Translations under genes and position numbers: made by a program
Shown: positions 13,301-27,200 of the stretch, in pieces
Numbering within the stretch: the stretch's first letter is position 1
Layout of the letters: each line of letters begins with the position of its first letter
Notes under the pieces: generated by a model
The model's database searches: none
The model's input: only the letters and a program-made list of their open reading frames with translations
Told to the model about the DNA's origin: nothing
Source of the DNA: Dactylellina haptotyla
Taxonomy: Eukaryota > Ascomycota > Orbiliomycetes > Orbiliales > Orbiliaceae
Length of the DNA: 64,000 nucleotides
Reading direction: 5' to 3'
Assembly (NCBI GenBank): GCA_031310005.1
Contig: CM062382.1
Span: 1,612,001-1,676,000, forward strand

Positions 13301-14732
13301 ATTAAATAAAAACGTAAATATATCTATAAATCTTTATATTTTAAATATTACAATTATAATGTATATAAATAATATATTATTTACTTTTATTAATCAATTA
13401 TATTTAAAACACTTTAATATTAAAGTTAATAAATAAATAGAAAAGCTAAAAAATAATAATACCAATATTATTATCTAATTTTTATAATATATTAATAATA
13501 ATATAATTATTTAAAAAAAAGAGATTTATTTAATATTATATTATAAATCATACCAATTAAAATATTAACACTATAAGTATATATTTATAAAATAACTATT
13601 TAATAATATTATAAATCCCCAAATATAATAATAAATTAAAAAATTATAAATTATATAATTAATACTAAAATTTCTATTATTTAAAAATTTAATATTATAA
13701 TTTTATAAAATATATATTAATATACAAACCAAAAATAAATATTAAATAATTAATTTACTTTAAATATAATTTATATTTATAAATAATAAATATATAAAAA
13801 TACACTTACTAAATTATAAACACTATTATACATATATAATTACTATTATAATAATATTAATAATTAATAATACAAATATATTAATTAAAATTATTAACTA
13901 TAATATTAAAATAAGTATCTCCTATAAACATAATTATAAAAAAATAAAATAATATTAAATTAAAAAAATAAAAATAAAAAATATATATATAAAATAAAAT
14001 TAAATTATTTAATAAAATTAATAAATAAAAAATTATATTTAAAACCTACTATTTTAAAAAAATTAATTATTAAATATATATTTTTATTCTTACTATAAAA
14101 TTCTAAAATTACTATACTAATTTTAAATTTATATAATTTTTAAATTAAAAATATAAATTATTATTTCTAATTATAATCAACTATATCAAAATAATAAAAT
14201 ATTATTAATTTTATTATATATTAATTATTTAAATTATATATATATTATTAATTCTTTATTATTTAAATTATATAAAATATAATTGGTAAAATTACCATTT
14301 ATAAATTTAATAATATAATAAAATTTTTATATTATATTTAATATTTTTCTCACTTATTTATAATTAAATAATTAAAAAAAATTAATAAACTCTATAATAA
14401 AAACTATACAATTCTAATTTTTTATTTTAAATAAAAAAGTAATTATTATAATAAAGTAATTATTAATATTATTTTTAACCATTTTAAAATTAGTATTATA
14501 AAATTATTATTTTATACATTTTTAAAATTACATAAATATTATATTAGTATTATCATAAGTTAAAATATAAGAATTATATATTAAACTATATAGATCAAAT
14601 TTACTCATACTATTTTATATATATATTTACAAAACAGACTCAATATATTATAGTTCTAAATTATTAAATATTAATTTTACAGGCTCATACCTACATATGA
14701 TTAGTGATACTGCTATAGCTGAAGCTTCTACA
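10346..14732 (+). mobile_element. Ty1/copia fossil A, 5' truncated
   Basis: This stretch aligns with 26250-30618 of copy B, and in reverse complement with about 51250-55400 of copy D. It carries the pol-side internal region and one 3' LTR (14566-14732). The site matching the reverse transcriptase YVDD-type motif lies at 13362-13373, about 1.2 kb before the LTR, which is the copia order. Compared with B, about 2.1 kb of the 5' side is missing, replaced at the border by the LTR copy at 9811-10345. The plus strand keeps C but has lost almost all G. The element is broken throughout, with many breaks. RIP makes its age unreadable from divergence. Confidence 0.85.
14566..14732 (+). repeat. 3' LTR of copia fossil A (167 bp)
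   Basis: This LTR has the same 167 bp length as 24118-24284, 30452-30618 and 57357-57523. Its last 50 bases are barely mutated and end GCTTCTACA, while its first part is strongly RIP-mutated. A 3' target duplication is not clear. Confidence 0.85.
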
Positions 14733-17019
14733 AAAAACAAATAATAAATTATACCAATATTTTAATATTAAATTTATTAATTAATATAGAATTTTTTATT
14801 TCCTGTCTTTAAAAAATATATTAATAATTATAAATTAGAATATTAATAATAACAAAATAAATAAAAAAATTTTAAGAAAATTAATTAACAAATATTTTAT
14901 ATTTTATAAAAAAACTTTTACTTATTTTTAAATTTTTTTTAATATAAATTAAAAATTTTAGTTTTATAAAATTAATAAATTATTTAATATATATATTATA
15001 AAATTTAATATTAAAAAATTTTAGATTATATATATTTTATATTATATATTTTATAATATTTGTTATATAAATTTAAAAGTTTTTAATTTAATAATATAAT
15101 TTAAAATATATATATATATTAATATTTTAAATTTTTAAAAATAATTAGATCTTATATACTATATAAAACATAGTATTGCTTAAATAATTTAAATTTATTA
15201 ATAAATAATAAAATATATTTTTATATTTTTTTAATAATTTATATTTTACTATTAAATTATTATATAAATATTATTTTTTTAATTTATTATAGTAATTATA
15301 TTTTAAAGCTAATAAAATATTATTAATTATTTTTTATAATAAAAATAAAAATTTATATTATTAAACTTAAAAAAGTTAATACTATTTAAAAAGAATAAAA
15401 TATTAATAAAATTAAAGATTAATATTAAAATTTATATATTAATTAATTTTTAATAAAAAAAGAGGACTATTATAAATAATATTATTAATTTAAGAATAAC
15501 TTTTAGTAATTTAATAACAATTTTTTATTATTTTAATATATATTTATATATTTTTTTATTTAATATTATAAAATGATTTATATTAATATTAAAATAGATT
15601 TATTACTTTTATTAATTATTAAAAAATTAAAATAATTTAATAAAAAATTACTTACTTAAAATAATTATTAAAAATATAGGATAATTATATAATTTATTTT
15701 TAATAATTATATTATTATTAAATTTTTTTAAAATTTTTAATTAAAATAATAAATATATATCTTATATAAAATTTTAAATAATTATTAAATTTTTATAAAA
15801 TAAAATATTTTTTATATAATAAATTATTAATTTTTTAAATTAATTAATTTAATTATTAATAGATTTTTAAAAAGCTTTAATTTTAATTTTTTTATTAATT
15901 AAATTTGTTTTGTAAGTAGTGGATATTTTTATTATTAATAATTTAATATTTATTAAAAGGTAAATTTAAAAAATATTTTATTTATTTATTTTAAAATTAT
16001 TTTAAAATAATAAAAAAAAAAAAATTAATATTAAATTAAAATAATTTAATTTGTATTTAAAAAAATACTTTTTAAATTATTTATTTTTTATTAATTTTAT
16101 TAAAAAATTTTTATAAAATTTATAAAATTAATAACATTATATATAAAAGTATAAAATCTATATAAAGATTAGATAATATTAAATTTTTAATATTTTTAAA
16201 ATAATCATAATTAAATAAATATAAATGAATATAATATAAAATTATAAAATTAATATTAATATTAATAAATATTAATATTAAAATTGATATTTATTTATAA
16301 TTTTATATTATATTTTAATTATATATATATATAGATATATATTATTAAATATTTATTATTTTATTTAATTTTATTTTAAACTATTTTTATAATTATAAAA
16401 TATATTATAAATTTATAAATTAATATAAATATTAATTTAAAATTACAATTATTATATTATATATATAAATATATAGAGATAACTTTATTTATAAGTATAA
16501 CTTTAATTATTTTTTATATTAAAATATTAATTAAATTAATAATAATTTATATAAAATTATAATTATTATATTATTTATTACTATATTTTGAAAATATATT
16601 AATAATAAGGAGAAAATAAAATTTTATTTAATAATAAAATTAATAAATTTAAAAATAAAATTAATTTAAATTAGATAATATTTATAAAGATTTTTTAATA
16701 TTTTATAATATATTAAAAAATAAAATTGTTTTATAATTATTATTTTTAAATAAATATAGTCTTATATATTAAATAAAATAAATCAAAACTATTTTTATAT
16801 TTTGAAAATTATCTATAATAATTGTAAATTAATTATAAAATTAGCAAATATAGTTATTAAATTTAATATAATTTTTAAATTCTATTTAGAATCTAGTATA
16901 TACTCATTTTAAATTGTAATTATTTAATAATATTTTAGAAATTTTATTAATTTTATTTAAAATAAATATTTTATATATTTTATTTAAAATAAATATTTTA
17001 TATATTTTATTAATAAATT
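14733..17019. other. 2.3 kb insertion between copia A and unit C1
   Basis: In the right-hand copy of this layout, unit C2 begins directly at the copia 3' LTR. Here 2.3 kb lies between. The stretch is flanked by a similar AT-rich 11-mer, AAATAATAAAT, at 14739-14749 and 17020-17030. This could be a target duplication, though chance is likely in such sequence. Inside, no coding frame was recognised. There is an inverted repeat (16231-16248 with 16294-16311) and a 27 bp direct duplication near 16960-17010. The insertion's family is unknown. Confidence 0.45.
16231..16311. repeat. 18 bp inverted repeat
   Basis: ATAATATAAAATTATAAA at 16231-16248 is mirrored exactly at 16294-16311. All bases are A or T, so chance origin is quite possible. 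Confidence 0.4.
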
Positions 17020-17481
17020 AAATAATAAATAAATGTGGTTAAAAATCTTTTTATTAATTTTTTAATTAATATTTATTTTATAATTAATTATAAAATTTAA
17101 TAAAAAATATAATAATAATGTTAATATTGGTATTTAAAATATAAAATCATTTAAAATATATTATAAACGTTTTATAATAAAATTTTTAAATTTATTAAAT
17201 TTTTTAGTTTTATTATTATTATTATTATTATTATTTTAAAAGACTAGCTATATTTAATAATTTTAATAAAAAATTAACTTATATATTAATATTATTTTTT
17301 ATATAATTAATATTAATAAATTTAATTTTAATAAAAATATATTTACCAATATAAATTATTATTTAAATAATAAATATTTAAAAAGATTAAAATCAATTAT
17401 AACTTTTAAAATAAAATAATAATTTAATAAAAAACTCTTAAATTTAATTTTTTTATTTTGAATAATAATTTTTTAATAAAT

Positions 17482-17619
17482 AAATATAATTTATTGATTA
17501 TAATAAATATAATTTATTGATTATAATAAATATAATTTATTGATTATAATAAATATAATTTATTGATTATAATAAATATAATTTATTGATTATAATAAAT
17601 ATAATTTATTGATTATAAT
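17482..17619. repeat. Minisatellite, six copies of a 23 bp unit
   Basis: Six uninterrupted copies of a 23 bp unit with the core ATAATTTATTGATTATAAT. The equivalent place in copy C2 (about 31085-31115) has a single unit, so the array expanded in C1 only. The units are identical, so the expansion is recent compared with RIP. Confidence 0.9.
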
Positions 17620-17929
17620 TAATATAATTAAAAGCTTAATGATCTTTTAATTTAAAATCAATATTAAAATTTTGGTGCATTTATTAACTAATTACTAAAA
17701 TATCTGAATTAATAGACAGTGTTTATTTAATAATTAGGCTAATATATTTTAATAATATTAAAAATATTTAATAATAATAATTCGTTTAAATATTAATTAT
17801 CAATATCTTTTATAAGAAATTTATAAGTATTCTTTTTCTTATTAAATTAATTATATATTTTTTAATTAATATTTAGTATTTGTTAAAACCTTTTTTATTC
17901 TACTTTTTTTTATAAGTTGTTATATTTTA

Positions 17930-18014
17930 AAAGAAAGAAAATATTTTTAATTTATAAAATTATTTTTAATAAAAGAAAGAGAAAATATTTTTAATTTATA
18001 AAATTATTTTTAAT
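17930..18014. repeat. Tandem duplication of about 43 bp private to C1
   Basis: The unit running from the AAAGAAAG motif to the next TTTTTAAT occurs twice in a row. C2 has it once, near 31405-31450. This is replication slippage after the two C copies separated. Confidence 0.8.
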
Positions 18015-21000
18015 GTATAATTAAATAATTATTAATAATTTTATTTATATAATTATAATATTAAATTATAAAGTAAAATTTGATAGTTATAAATATATTT
18101 TAAAATATAAAAAATTTTTAATATTTAAAATTGATAATAGATTTTTAAAAATTATTATTAAATAATATATTAAAATTTTATTAATCCTATAAAGCTTTTT
18201 CTTTTACTATTAAATTATTTAAAATATAATTTTATAAATTTAAAATATTTAAAATATATTAATAATTTAATTTAAATTTAATTAAAGAATTTTAAATTAT
18301 TTATATTTTTAAAAAAGAAGATTAATTAATCTAATATATATAAAATATAAAAATAAAACTATAAAAAGATTAAATTTTAATAAAAATATAAATTAGATAT
18401 TAGTCAATTGGTAAAAATTTATTAATATAAATTTAATTTTTTATTATTAAAATTTAAAAATAATAAATTTTTATTTTATTTTAATAATATTTAAAAATTT
18501 ATTTTTAAATTATAATAATAATAATTTTATTAAATCTTTTAAGGAAATATTTTTTAAATTATTAACATCCACTTTATATATAAATAGATTTAATATTAAT
18601 ATTAAAAATTCAATATATTTTATATAATTTATAATTTAATTATATAATTAAAATATATAATAATATTCATAATTATTTATATATTTAAAATTAATATTAG
18701 ATTTTATTATTTTTATTTTTTTAAAAATTATAATTATTTAGAAATTTAAAAATCTTATATATAATATTTTAAATATTGATAGATTTAAAACTTTTATTCC
18801 TTTATAAAAATTTTTTAATAAAATAAAAATAATATAAAAATAATTATAAAATATTAAAAACTAATTATAGATATTAAAAAGTAGATTATTAATTATAATA
18901 TATATTAACTAAAATTTTTTATTTTTAAAAAAATTTATAAAATATATTACATTTAATATATAAATTATTAATAAAAATAAACTTATTTAATAAAATATTT
19001 TATAAAATAATTAATATTTAATTAAATATAAATTTATTATAATATAATAATTAAATATTTAAATTTTCTATAATTAAATATTTAAATTTTCTATTACCAA
19101 TCTACTTAATACATTTCAAATAGATACATTTATTTTAATATTAAATTCTTAAATAAAGTATATACCAAACTTTTAGTATAATATAAATATAATTTATAAA
19201 TTTTTATAAAAATATTTAATAATTATATTTATTTCTTTTATTTATTAATTATATATATTAAATTTAAAATTAAAAATTAATACCCTTTGTTATTAAATTA
19301 ATTTATTTTCCAAATATATAAATAAATTAAAATAAAACATTTTTAAATTGTGATAATCTTATATTAAAATATATTAATAATTATTTTAGAAAATTTAAAT
19401 TAAATAAATTACTTTATTATATTATAATTTTAAAATTTTAAATGGTTTTAATAGCTAATTAACTAATTTAGTAAAAAAACAAATTATTTATTAACTTTTT
19501 TAATATTTGGAAATATATCCATTTAAATGTTAAATTAAAGTGAAAAACTTTTTCTTTTAAAATATTTAAAGTATTATAATTTAAAAAAAATCAAATAGAT
19601 ATTATTTATTATCTAATATATATTATTTAAAGTGGTATTATAATTATTAAAATATTATTTCCTATTATACTAATTTTTTTATTTAAATAATTTAATATAA
19701 TATTAACATTTATAAATTCACACAAGCAATATATTATATAAAATTATAATTTTAAAAAGTTAAAATAGGATATTAAATATTAAAAAATATTAAAGAAAGA
19801 TTTTAAAAAAAAATTTTTAATAAAAAATTATAAAATTATTTTTTAAAATTAATTAATATTAATTATCTAATAGAAGCTATAAATAAACTTATAAAATTTA
19901 ATAAAGAAGTTAAAATTAAAAATATTAATATTTAATTAATATTTATTGAAAGATTAGGTTAAAATTATTAATTTTAAATTAATTTTATATAAATACAAAA
20001 ATATTAAATTTTTAAATATTATTTTCTAAAAGGGATAAAACCTCTCATATATTTAATATTATAATTAGTCTAAAATAAAATATTAATAAAATATATATAT
20101 AAATTTTTATTATAATTTTTAAAATAAATATATTAATAATAAAACTATTTAAATAATATATTATATTTTTAACATCTAATTTTGATCTTTAACTATTCCT
20201 TTTAATTATTGATATTTAAAAATAAACTTATATATATATAAATTTTAATCAAAATTTATTAAAAATTAGATTTTATTATTAAATAATTTTTAATTTTTAA
20301 TATTAGTAAAGAATCAGTAATTGGATAATATTAATTTTTTTATATTTAAAGTTTAAATAATTATTATTTTTGTTAATTTATAAAAATATTTATTTTAATA
20401 TTAAAAATTTATATATTTTAAACTTAATAATATAAATTATTATTATTTGTTAAAAATTTATACCTATAATTTTATAATTATTATTTTTATATTATTTTTA
20501 TAATTAATTAAAATATTAATAAATTAGAAAAAAAATCAATTAATTTTAAATTTTAATATTAATTAAAATTATATTAAAAACTTATTAAAACTTTTAATAT
20601 ATTAATAATTAAATAAAATTAAAAAAATTTTAAAAATTAATAATAAATTTTAATTTATATAATTATTTTTAAATTCTTTTTTTTAAATTATATTTTAAAT
20701 TTTTAAATATAAAAATTAAATTTAATATTAATATTTTTATAGTAGAAATAGAATAATTAATAAACTTTAAAAATATAATAAATATTAATAAATTGAATAT
20801 TATTATCGTCCTACTTTCTTTACTTCTAAAAATATAAGGGAAAATAAAGATAAAATAATAAAGATAAGAAAAAAGGAAAACAAATTTTAAAAATAATAAT
20901 AAAAATAATTACAATTATATATAATTTTATAAATATTAATTATATATTTATATATTAATTATATATTTATTAATATTTTATTAATTACTTTATTATTAAA

Positions 21001-22560
21001 AGATATTAATAAATATAAATAAATTATAAAAGATAATAAAAGTAAATATAATAAAAAAATGATAAAAATAATAATAGTAAAAAATAATGGTTAAAAAGAT
21101 TAAAGTATAAATTAATAAATATTTTATATATTTAATTTTATATAAAATATTAATAATCTATTAATAATTTTATAATAATACCTATTAATATAATTATAAA
21201 ATAGAATTTTAATTTTATCCTAAATAATAATAATAAGTAAATTAAAATACTAATAGAATAATTATTAATAATAATTTTTATAAAAATAAAAATATTTTAT
21301 TTTATTTTAAAATTTTATATTAATTTTATAGTATTTGTTAATTAATAATATATAAATAATAAATATATAAAAATAAATAATATAAAAATGATAATTAGTT
21401 TTAATTTAAAAAAATTTAGTTATATATATTTAAAATTTTAAAATAATGTTAATTTTAAGATTTTAAATTATAATAAATATATATTAAAAAATTAAAATAA
21501 AATATTAATAAATTTTATAAATATAATTTATTATATGTTAATTATATTTATTAATAAAGTAAAAAGTAAATGGTAATTTATAATAAAAGTAAAAAATAAT
21601 AATTTTTATTTTATAGAATTTAATAAGATAGGAAATTAATTAAAAATATTAAAACTTAGATATTAATTGTTAATTAATTAATATAATATAAAAAGATATT
21701 TGTTTTTATATTTTTAATAATTAACATTTTATAAAATAGAATAATTTAAATTTAAAAAAATAAAATATTTATAAAAAATAAAAAATTTTATTTAATTTAA
21801 GATAAAATTAAATGTATTATTATTAATGATTAGGAAGCCGCTAGAAGTTTAATATTTGTTAATAATAATTTTATTAAATCCTATTTTATTAAAATAAAAT
21901 TTTATTTTAAATATTTTTAAAAAAGTTAAAAAAAGTTAAAAAATAGTTTTAATAAATATTATTTTATTTAATAAAATTATTTTTATTTTAGATAGGTTAT
22001 TCTTAAATTATAAAAAATAAATAAAGAATAAAAAATTATAAAAAATTATAAAAGAAAAGAGTAGTATAAAAAAATAAAAAAAAATTATATAGATTAAAAT
22101 ATATAAATTATTATTAAATAATTTTAATTTTTAATATACTTATATTTAATTAATTATTTTTAAAAATTAATATTGGTTTACTTTTTATTATCTATAATCC
22201 AATAGTATAAATAAAAACTACTATTTATATAATATATTTAAATAAAATTATTAATTTTATTATTAATAAAAATGTTAAAGTAAATTTTAAAAATAATTTA
22301 AAATTAATAAATAATAATTATAAAATAATAATAGATTTTATAATTTTAAATATTATTAATTTAACCCAAATCAATAAAATTATAAATATTATAAATAGTA
22401 ATAATAATTAAACTCGCATATATTTAAAACCAAATTATAATAATTTATATTAATAATTATATTCCTATTATGTCTTAATAAGATAATATATTAAAATATA
22501 ATTACAAAATTATATTAAATTAGTAATTATAAAAGTATGTAAAATTTTTTTAAATAAATT

Positions 22561-23237
22561 TTTAATTTATATAATTATATATAATTATAAAAATAATAAA
22601 TAGTCTATTATTTAGGAAAAATTTAATTATATAATCTATAATAATAAAAAATATTAAAGATTATAAAAAGCTGATAAAAGCTTTTATATTAGAAATTAAA
22701 AATTTAGATATAGTATTTTAAAAAAGGAAAAATAATATTAAATTTAAAATCAAAAATTAAATATAATATATTTTTTAAAAATTTTGTTTTAAGTTATTAT
22801 TAGATATTAGGAGTTTAAAAAAAAATAAAAAGTTATAATAAATAAATTTTATAAAAATAATTTAATGTTTTTTATTTTTTATTTTTAAATTTTTACTTTA
22901 AATATTAATTTTTATTAATAAAAAACATTTTTTAAAAATTTAAAAATGTTTTTTAAAAACTTAAGAATATTTTCTTATAATTAATATTTTTAAAAATCTT
23001 TATATATTAAGAAAATTTTAATAAAAATATTTTATTAAAATTTTTAAATTTCTAATCCAAATATTAAATTTTATTAATAAAAAAATATTTTTTAAAAATT
23101 TAAAAATATTTTTTAAAGATTTAATAATATTTTATTATTATTGATAATTTTTAAAATCTTTATTTAATAGAATTTTGAATGGTAAGATTTTTTAATAAGA
23201 TATATTAAGAAGTTACTAGCCTTTAAATATTATATAA
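22561..23237. repeat. AT-rich spacer with two tandem units of about 150 bp
   Basis: From about 22905 to 23170, a unit beginning AAATATTAATTTTTATTAAT is followed by a second, diverged copy that starts near 23061. Each unit holds a small inverted pair around TTTTTTAAAAATTTAAAAA. No gene was found. Confidence 0.55.
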
Positions 23238-23345
23238 TGGTCTTTGGTAATTCCTACAGCCTCCCCCAGTTGTATGGGTTGGCCTACATCCAAAACTTTT
23301 TGCTGATGTGTTTATCAGATGTATTAAGACTAATTTCAAACGATG
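23238..23345. mobile_element. GC-richer island, possible MITE end
   Basis: This short island keeps a normal base composition (CAGCCTCCCCCAGTTGTATG and onwards). It contains CCTACATC at about 23282 mirrored by GATGTAGG at about 23343. It also carries AACTTTTTGCTGATGT, close to the right end of the hairpin MITE at 56461-56564. A second, mutated version of its right end follows near 23390-23420. It may be a fragment of a related TA-inserting short element. The boundaries are uncertain. Confidence 0.35.
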
Positions 23346-23622
23346 TAGGATAATCAAATATTAAATTTAGATGATTTTAAATGATTGAATATTAATTTTA
23401 AACAATGTTAGATAATTTTATGTAATTTTAATTAAAATTAAATTGTAAAAATTGTTTATTAAATATATGAAGGTTATATTTAAATTATTTTAGAAAATGG
23501 AAATATTATATATAATTTAAATAATAAATACTATGTTTAAATTTTTTAATCATAATTAATAATAAATATTATAAGATTATTTTTAATTAAATTTAAATAT
23601 TTAAACTTTTAGTAAATATTAA

Positions 23623-24117
23623 TAGTGTTAGAAATGGTATAGTAGTGGTGGCAAATCGCTACTATATACTATTCCATTTGATTAAATTAAAATTATTCTA
23701 TGCTAAGCTTCTATATTATTTTATACTATTCTATATAATAAATATATATAATATTATTTATTATTATTATTTAAAATAATAATAATAAAATAAAAATTTA
23801 TTTTTATATTGATTTTTATATAAACTTTTTTATTTTAATAATTTATAAAAGTTTAATTTAATTTTAAAATTAAAAATATAATTTAGGTTGTAGAGAAAAA
23901 TTTTTAAAAAATTTATATTCAAATGTTAGTTTTAATTAAATAATTTTTATTATTTTATAAATATTTTTTTTATTTATAATATATTTTTTTTAAGTATATT
24001 TTTAATTATTCTATTGTTAATAATATAGTATTTGATTAAAAAAAAATATTATATTTTAAAATTTTAAAAATATTATAATATAAAAAAAAATATTTCATTT
24101 TATAATAAATTAAAAAT
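23623..24117 (+). mobile_element. hAT-like left end (candidate)
   Basis: TAGTGTTAGAAATGG at 23623 resembles a hAT terminal inverted repeat. It is followed by a mirrored GTATAGTAG / CTACTATATAC pair around an unmutated GTGGCAAATCGC. The reverse complement of the sequence ending at 40287 starts TAGTGTAGTATGGTA, a partial match. The 8 bases outside the two ends are AATATTAA and AATATTTA, one mismatch apart, as an 8 bp hAT target duplication would be. Copia B and unit C2 would then be nested inside it. Chance matches are easy in this composition. Confidence 0.35.
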
Positions 24118-24284
24118 TGTAAGGATTACGTGTCAGGCCGTACAGGCCGGGTTCGCCTATACTACTCTATATATATATTTATAAAACAAACTTGATATAT
24201 TATAATTTTAAATTATTAAATATTAATTTTATAAACTCATATTTACATACAATCAATAATATTATTATAATTATAATTTTTATA
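24118..24284 (+). repeat. 5' LTR of copia fossil B
   Basis: It starts TGTAAGGATTACGTGTCAGG and is 167 bp long. Its start matches the reverse complement of 57479-57523 in copy D base for base over most of that length. Its second half is strongly mutated. Confidence 0.88.
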
Positions 24285-27200
24285 TATTATTAATATTATT
24301 TTTTAATATTTTTAGAAAATTTTTATTTATTAATACTAGTATTTATTAAATTTTAAATTTTAAATTTTTAATAATTACAAAATTTTTAATTTATAAAATT
24401 TTTTTTATTATTATATATATTATATTATATATTATTATTCAAATCCGGTTCCCTACATCTACACAAACAAAATAATAATAATCTTTTTAATAAAATATAA
24501 ATTTATAATAAATAATAATAATTATTAAAACTAATTTAAGTAACTTATATTTTATTTATATATATAATTAAAAATAAACTATATTTTTTATAATTTTATA
24601 AAAAATTTTTTAATAGAATTTTTAATTATATTAAAAATTATTCTACTAATTATAATACAACAACTACCACCCTATTTATAAAAATTATAAATCTTATTAT
24701 TCTACTTTTAAGGTAAAAATATGATATTGTTAAATTTATCATTAAATAATATATATAATAATTAATATATAATAATATATATTTTACTTTTATAAATTTA
24801 ATAATTTTTATAAAAATGATGGAAATTATTAAAATTCAATACTTAGATAATTATATATTTATTATAGTATTAGAAACTTAATTATTTTCCCTAATCATTA
24901 ATTTAAAAATAATAATTTCTATATAGTTATATAAAACTATTTAAAAATTTATAAATATATGAAAAATATTATATTATTATTAAAAAAATTTTTAATAAAA
25001 TTATATTTTTAATATTATTATAAATTTTTTATATTTTAGAAATAAATTAATTATAACATTTATATAATTTTTTATAATTATTATATTATTTAAAAATATT
25101 GAATAAAATATTAAAAATTTTTAAATTTTATATTAAAAGATTTTTTATAAAAAAATATAATCAATTTTTTATAAATTACAATTAAATTAAAAAAATTAAT
25201 TTTAAAAATATATAGATTTTAATTACAATTATAATAATAATTACCATATTTAAAAAATAAAAATAAATATAAATAAAAAATATAATAAACTTTAACAAAA
25301 TAAATAATATATAAAATATACAAAATATATAAAATAATAATAAAAATATATTTTAATAAAATTATACTAAATATTAGTATTAATAACTTTATTTTATTTT
25401 ATAAATAAAAATATTAAAAATATTTTTATATAATAATTATAATAATATAAATTATATAAATAATAAATATTAAAAAGCTATTTTTATCTTAATTTTTATA
25501 AAAATAAAAAATTATTATTATTATTTATATTATAATTTTTTTATATTATGATATAATTTAATAATTTATATAGATAAAATTAATATTATTAAAAGAACAA
25601 ATTCCTTATTATTTATAATAAATAATATATAAATTTCAAAATAAATAATTAAATTTTTAAAAATATAATATTATTATTTATTTTAATAACTATTTTTCAT
25701 TTAATAAAAATAAAAATTAAATTAAAAATAATTTAATTATATTAATTTATAAATATAATTAAATTAAAATTAAAACTTATTTATTATTTAATTATATATA
25801 ATATATTTTATATATTTAATATAATATTAAATCTTTATTTTATCAAAAAATTAATTAAAAAATATTTTAATAACCTTAAACCAAAATAAATTATTATTAA
25901 AAAAAGATTTTAATCTTAAAGCCTATATTTAATCCTACTATAAATTTTTATATATTTAATAATTATATTATATTACTAAAAATAAATAAAAATTAAGATA
26001 CATTTGTAAATAAAATTATAATAATAATCATATAAAATAATATAATTATAAATAAACTATCTATTAAAATTACTAATTTAATATAAAAATTAAGCTATAT
26101 AAATTAAAAATAATAAAAAAATTATAAAATAAATTAAGATTTTTATATTTTGTTAAAAAATATAATTTTTTATATAAATTATATATATTAAATAAAAATA
26201 CAATATATTATAATTATAAATTATTTTTTATTAAAAAGCTATATTTATTAAACATATATAAATAAATATAATAAATCCATTTAAAATTATTTTATTATAT
26301 ATATTAATTTTATAAATAAATTATATATAAAAATTAAATATATACTTATAATTATAAATAAATTATTTATACAAAATAAATATAATTTTAATAAATATTT
26401 AAATATTATATATTTTATATAATTTATTATAATAATAGAAAGTAAACTAAATCTAATAATAAAATTATAAAATATAAATAAATAATAGAAAGGAATTTTT
26501 TATATTTAATATATAAAAATTTTATAAAAATATAAAATTAAAATTAAAATATTTATCCATATACATATAAATAAAATGATATTATTAAAAAAATATAAAT
26601 ATTTTATAAGCTAATTACAATCATATTAATTAAAATAAAATTATTAAAATTTAATTAAAATAATATTAAGAATTTTATATAATAAATAATAAATTATTAT
26701 ATATATAAATAAATAAATTATTATTATATTTTTATATAAATTATTTTATAAACAATTTATCAATTATAATAAAATATATTTATTTAAATACCTAATTTAT
26801 ATTATAATTTTAAAAATAATAAAAATTACTTAATATATATAGAATATAAATTTTTTTTTTTAAATTATATAAATATAATAAAATAATATTAAATTTAAAA
26901 TTTATTTAAATAAATTATTTTATTATTAGAAATATTATTTTTATTAATAATTTTATTTTTATAAAAATTTTAATAACTATTTTATTAATAAAAATATTAG
27001 AAAAATTTTATACAAATATAGCACTTTAATTCCTATATTATTAAATTTTAAAAATATTAAAAATAATATAAAACCTATATATAAGATAATTATATAATAA
27101 AACCAAATTATATTAATTTTTATTACCAACAAATAATATACAAAATATATTAAATTAATTAAATTTTTTTATAATTATAAAAGATTTATTTAAATTATTA

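Larger units (their letters stand above)
17020..22560. repeat. Long repeat unit C, copy 1
   Basis: This stretch aligns over its whole length with 30619-36266. The start is fixed by the shared sequence after 17036 and 30636. The match ends near 22560 and 36266. The two copies differ by many transitions plus small indels and private tandem duplications. I could not identify LTRs, terminal inverted repeats or a recognisable domain, so its class is open: a retroelement body, a LINE or a duplicated genomic segment. The right half of the plus strand keeps G and has lost C, opposite to copia A. Near 21833-21845 a few unmutated bases remain (GGAAGCCGCTAG). Confidence 0.75.

Noticed and set aside
17482-17619. 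CRISPR-like array
   Set aside because: The 23 bp units are directly adjacent without spacers and differ in number between the two C copies, so it is a minisatellite.
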